Of a stretch of 15,730 nucleotides of DNA, positions 14,192 through 15,730 are shown one piece after another (positions within the stretch are counted from its first letter, which is position 1; every line of letters starts with the position of its first letter). The stretch comes from Pseudomonadota bacterium (lineage in GTDB: Bacteria > Pseudomonadota > Gammaproteobacteria > Burkholderiales > SG8-39), in contig JAJZUN010000014.1 of NCBI GenBank assembly GCA_021848555.1, forward strand, positions 1-15,730. Reading direction: 5' to 3'. The notes under the pieces are model-generated. The model was given only the letters and a program-made list of their open reading frames with translations, had not been told where the DNA came from and made no database searches. Made by a program: the position numbers and the translations under genes.

Positions 14192-15226
14192 ATGAAACCA
14201 CCCCTGCTGCAAACCACCATCGTCGGCAGCCTGCCCAAACCCGCCTGGCTGGCCGAGCCGAAGAAACTCTGGGCGCCCTGGCTGCTGCAGGGCGAGGCCC
14301 TGGACGAGGGTCTGCGCGACGCGGTGCGCCTGGTGCTGCGCGACCAGGAGTCGGCGGGGATAGACATCGTGACCGACGGCGAGCAGACGCGCCGGCATTT
14401 CGTCACCACCTTGATCGAGAACCTCGACGGCGTCGATTTTCAGAACAAGAAGACGGTGCGCATCCGCAACCGCTATGACGCCGACGTGCCCATGGTGGTC
14501 GGCCCGGTGGCGCGCACCCGGTCGGTATTCGCCGAGCACGCCCGGTTCCTGCGCGCCGAGACGGACCGGCGGGTGAAGTTCACCCTTCCGGGCCCCATGA
14601 CCATGGTGGACACGCTCTACGACGGCTATTACAAGAGCCGGGAGAAGCTGGCGCGCGAGTTCGCCAAGGTGCTCAACGCCGAGGCGCGCGAACTCGAGTC
14701 CCTGGGCATAGACGTGATCCAGTTCGACGAACCGGCGTTCAACGTGTTCATGGACGAGGTGCGCGACTGGGGCATAGAAACCCTGGAGGCCGCGGCAAGC
14801 GGGCTCAAGTGCAAGACCGCGGTACATATCTGCTACGGCTACGGCATCAAGGCCAACAACGACTGGAAGAAGACCCTGGGTTCGGAATGGCGCCAGTACG
14901 AATCGACTTTCCCATTGCTGGCCAAGTCGAAAATCGACCAGGTATCGCTGGAGTGCGCCAACTCCAGGGTGCCGCTGGAACTCATCGGCCTGCTCAAAGG
15001 CAAGGACATCATGGTCGGCGCGATCGACGTGGCGAGCGAGGAGGTCGAAACCCCGGAAAAAGTGGCCCAGACTCTGCGCACGGCGTTGAAGTTCGTCGCG
15101 CCGGAGCAACTCTTCCCCTGCACCAATTGCGGCATGGTGCCGCTGCCGCGCGCGGTCGCGCGGGGCAAGCTCCAGGCCCTGGGCGCGGGCGCGGCGATCG
15201 TGCGCAAGGAGCTCGCGGGCCGCTGA
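14192..15226 (+). CDS. mesD: Core-MetE methionine synthase, MesD-like
   Basis: This 344-aa protein corresponds to the C-terminal catalytic half of cobalamin-independent methionine synthase and lacks the N-terminal half. Zinc ligands are visible as H212 and C214 (AVHICYGYG), E254 (SLEC) and C313 (PCTNCGM). FDEPAF (178-183) supplies the acidic pair. The start TTIVGSLPKPAWLAEP and the stretch TDGEQTRRHFVTTLIENLDGVDF (61-83) strongly resemble, from memory, the MesD family described in Acinetobacter. MesD makes methionine without methylfolate as donor and depends on the partner MesX (DUF1852). No mesX is adjacent in this window, which is unusual. GGAG lies 7 nt before the ATG. A 10-bp GC-rich hairpin follows the stop by 30 nt. 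A different stand-alone MetE-like role cannot be excluded. Confidence 0.82.
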   Translation: MKPPLLQTTIVGSLPKPAWLAEPKKLWAPWLLQGEALDEGLRDAVRLVLRDQESAGIDIVTDGEQTRRHFVTTLIENLDGVDFQNKKTVRIRNRYDADVPMVVGPVARTRSVFAEHARFLRAETDRRVKFTLPGPMTMVDTLYDGYYKSREKLAREFAKVLNAEARELESLGIDVIQFDEPAFNVFMDEVRDWGIETLEAAASGLKCKTAVHICYGYGIKANNDWKKTLGSEWRQYESTFPLLAKSKIDQVSLECANSRVPLELIGLLKGKDIMVGAIDVASEEVETPEKVAQTLRTALKFVAPEQLFPCTNCGMVPLPRAVARGKLQALGAGAAIVRKELAGR

Positions 15227-15255
15227 ACCGGGTCGTCACCAGTCCTGCCGGAAAG

Positions 15256-15282
15256 GAGCCCGCTCGATCCGGGAGCGGGCTC
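15256..15282 (+). terminator. GC-rich hairpin after the methionine synthase gene
   Basis: GAGCCCGCTC (15256-15265) and GAGCGGGCTC (15273-15282) form a perfect 10-bp stem with a 7-nt loop. It follows the mesD stop by 29 nt and precedes the next gene on the same strand. There is no run of T after it, so it may be an intrinsic terminator of the T-poor kind found in GC-rich genomes, or a 3' stabilising structure. Confidence 0.6.
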
Positions 15283-15368
15283 GCTTACATATGGAAACAA
15301 TTCCTTACCACTATAGTCGCGCAAACTTGCTAGTCTTAAGCTGTTCGCACCGACTGGAGTGGCAAATC

Positions 15369-15730
15369 ATGAAAGCATGGCCCAAAGCGATCGGTATTCT
15401 GGCCCTGGTGTTGTTCGGAACGCTGGCAGGCGGCCCGGCCATGGCGCAGCATCGCGGCCATGGCGGATACGGCTACCATGGCTACGGACACGGCGCAAAT
15501 GTGCGCTTCGGCCTATCTTTCGGCGTTCCCATTTACGGGCTGGGCTATTATCCGGCGCCCTATTACGCTTATCCGGCCTACGCCTATCCGGCACCCGTGT
15601 ACGCCTACCCCCCGGTGGTGGTGCAGACATCCCCGCCGGTCTATATCGAGCAGGGCGCATCCCAGACGCCGCCGATTCGGACTCAGGTCCAGGGCGACTG
15701 GTACTACTGCGCGGCGTCCGGGGCCTATTA
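15369..15730 (+). CDS. Small exported Tyr/Pro-rich protein, 3' end cut by window edge
   Basis: The frame opens at ATG 15369 and is still open at the right edge after 120 codons. A clear signal peptide covers residues 1-26: basic start KAWPK, hydrophobic core IGILALVLFG, and cleavage site AMA before Q27. The mature part begins with a His/Gly/Tyr-rich stretch (HRGHGGYGYHGYGHG), followed by a strand-like segment and a low-complexity YPAP/YAYPA region (about 60-82), then GDWYYCAASGAY at the cut. Similar exported proteins ending in a WYYC motif are common in betaproteobacteria and have no assigned function; the His-rich part could bind metal. TGGAG lies upstream of the start at slightly long spacing. 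Confidence 0.85.
   Translation, partial: MKAWPKAIGILALVLFGTLAGGPAMAQHRGHGGYGYHGYGHGANVRFGLSFGVPIYGLGYYPAPYYAYPAYAYPAPVYAYPPVVVQTSPPVYIEQGASQTPPIRTQVQGDWYYCAASGAY

Overview
The window is GC-rich (about 65% by eye) and densely coded. Its short-chain 6-phosphogluconate dehydrogenase, stand-alone MetE-like methionine synthase, 2-hydroxychromene-2-carboxylate isomerase family protein and tyrosine-rich small exported protein together suggest a betaproteobacterial chromosome (Burkholderiales or Nitrosomonadales type). This placement is an inference from protein style; there is no rRNA or other marker gene here.

Left part (1-3700): a D-threonine aldolase-like PLP enzyme on the minus strand, running off the left edge, is divergent from a tightly coupled plus-strand operon. 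The operon holds a dienoyl-CoA-reductase-like SDR, a 307-aa 6-phosphogluconate dehydrogenase and gluconokinase. Its genes overlap by ATGA and GTGA. Gluconokinase makes 6-phosphogluconate and Gnd decarboxylates it to ribulose 5-phosphate, so the operon is a short gluconate catabolic route. The divergent gap carries a perfect 21-bp inverted repeat.

Middle part (3877-12566): a type I restriction-modification locus whose genes are split. On the minus strand, in order of transcription, come hsdR, hsdS (GTGA overlap) and an RNase H-fold DUF429-like gene 11 nt later. Then comes a plus-strand antitoxin and PemK/MazF-like toxin pair with its own extended -10 promoter. After that, again on the minus strand, come a GSU2403-like nucleotidyltransferase-fold gene and finally hsdM. 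The nucleotidyltransferase gene is bounded by two copies of a 33-bp palindromic element in inverted orientation (30 of 33 bases identical). One copy overlaps its stop codon; the other contains a TATAAT box just upstream of its start. The methylase gene is thus separated from hsdRS by about 3 kb of accessory conflict genes. This is the part of the window most likely to hold something undescribed.

Right part (12650-15730): a minus-strand pair encodes a DsbA-fold 2-hydroxychromene-2-carboxylate isomerase family protein and a spermidine-synthase-like methyltransferase-fold protein. It is divergent from a MesD-like core methionine synthase with all zinc ligands visible. A hairpin follows, then the 5' end of a small exported Tyr/Pro-rich protein that is cut by the right edge.

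No tRNA, rRNA, CRISPR array or transposase gene was seen.
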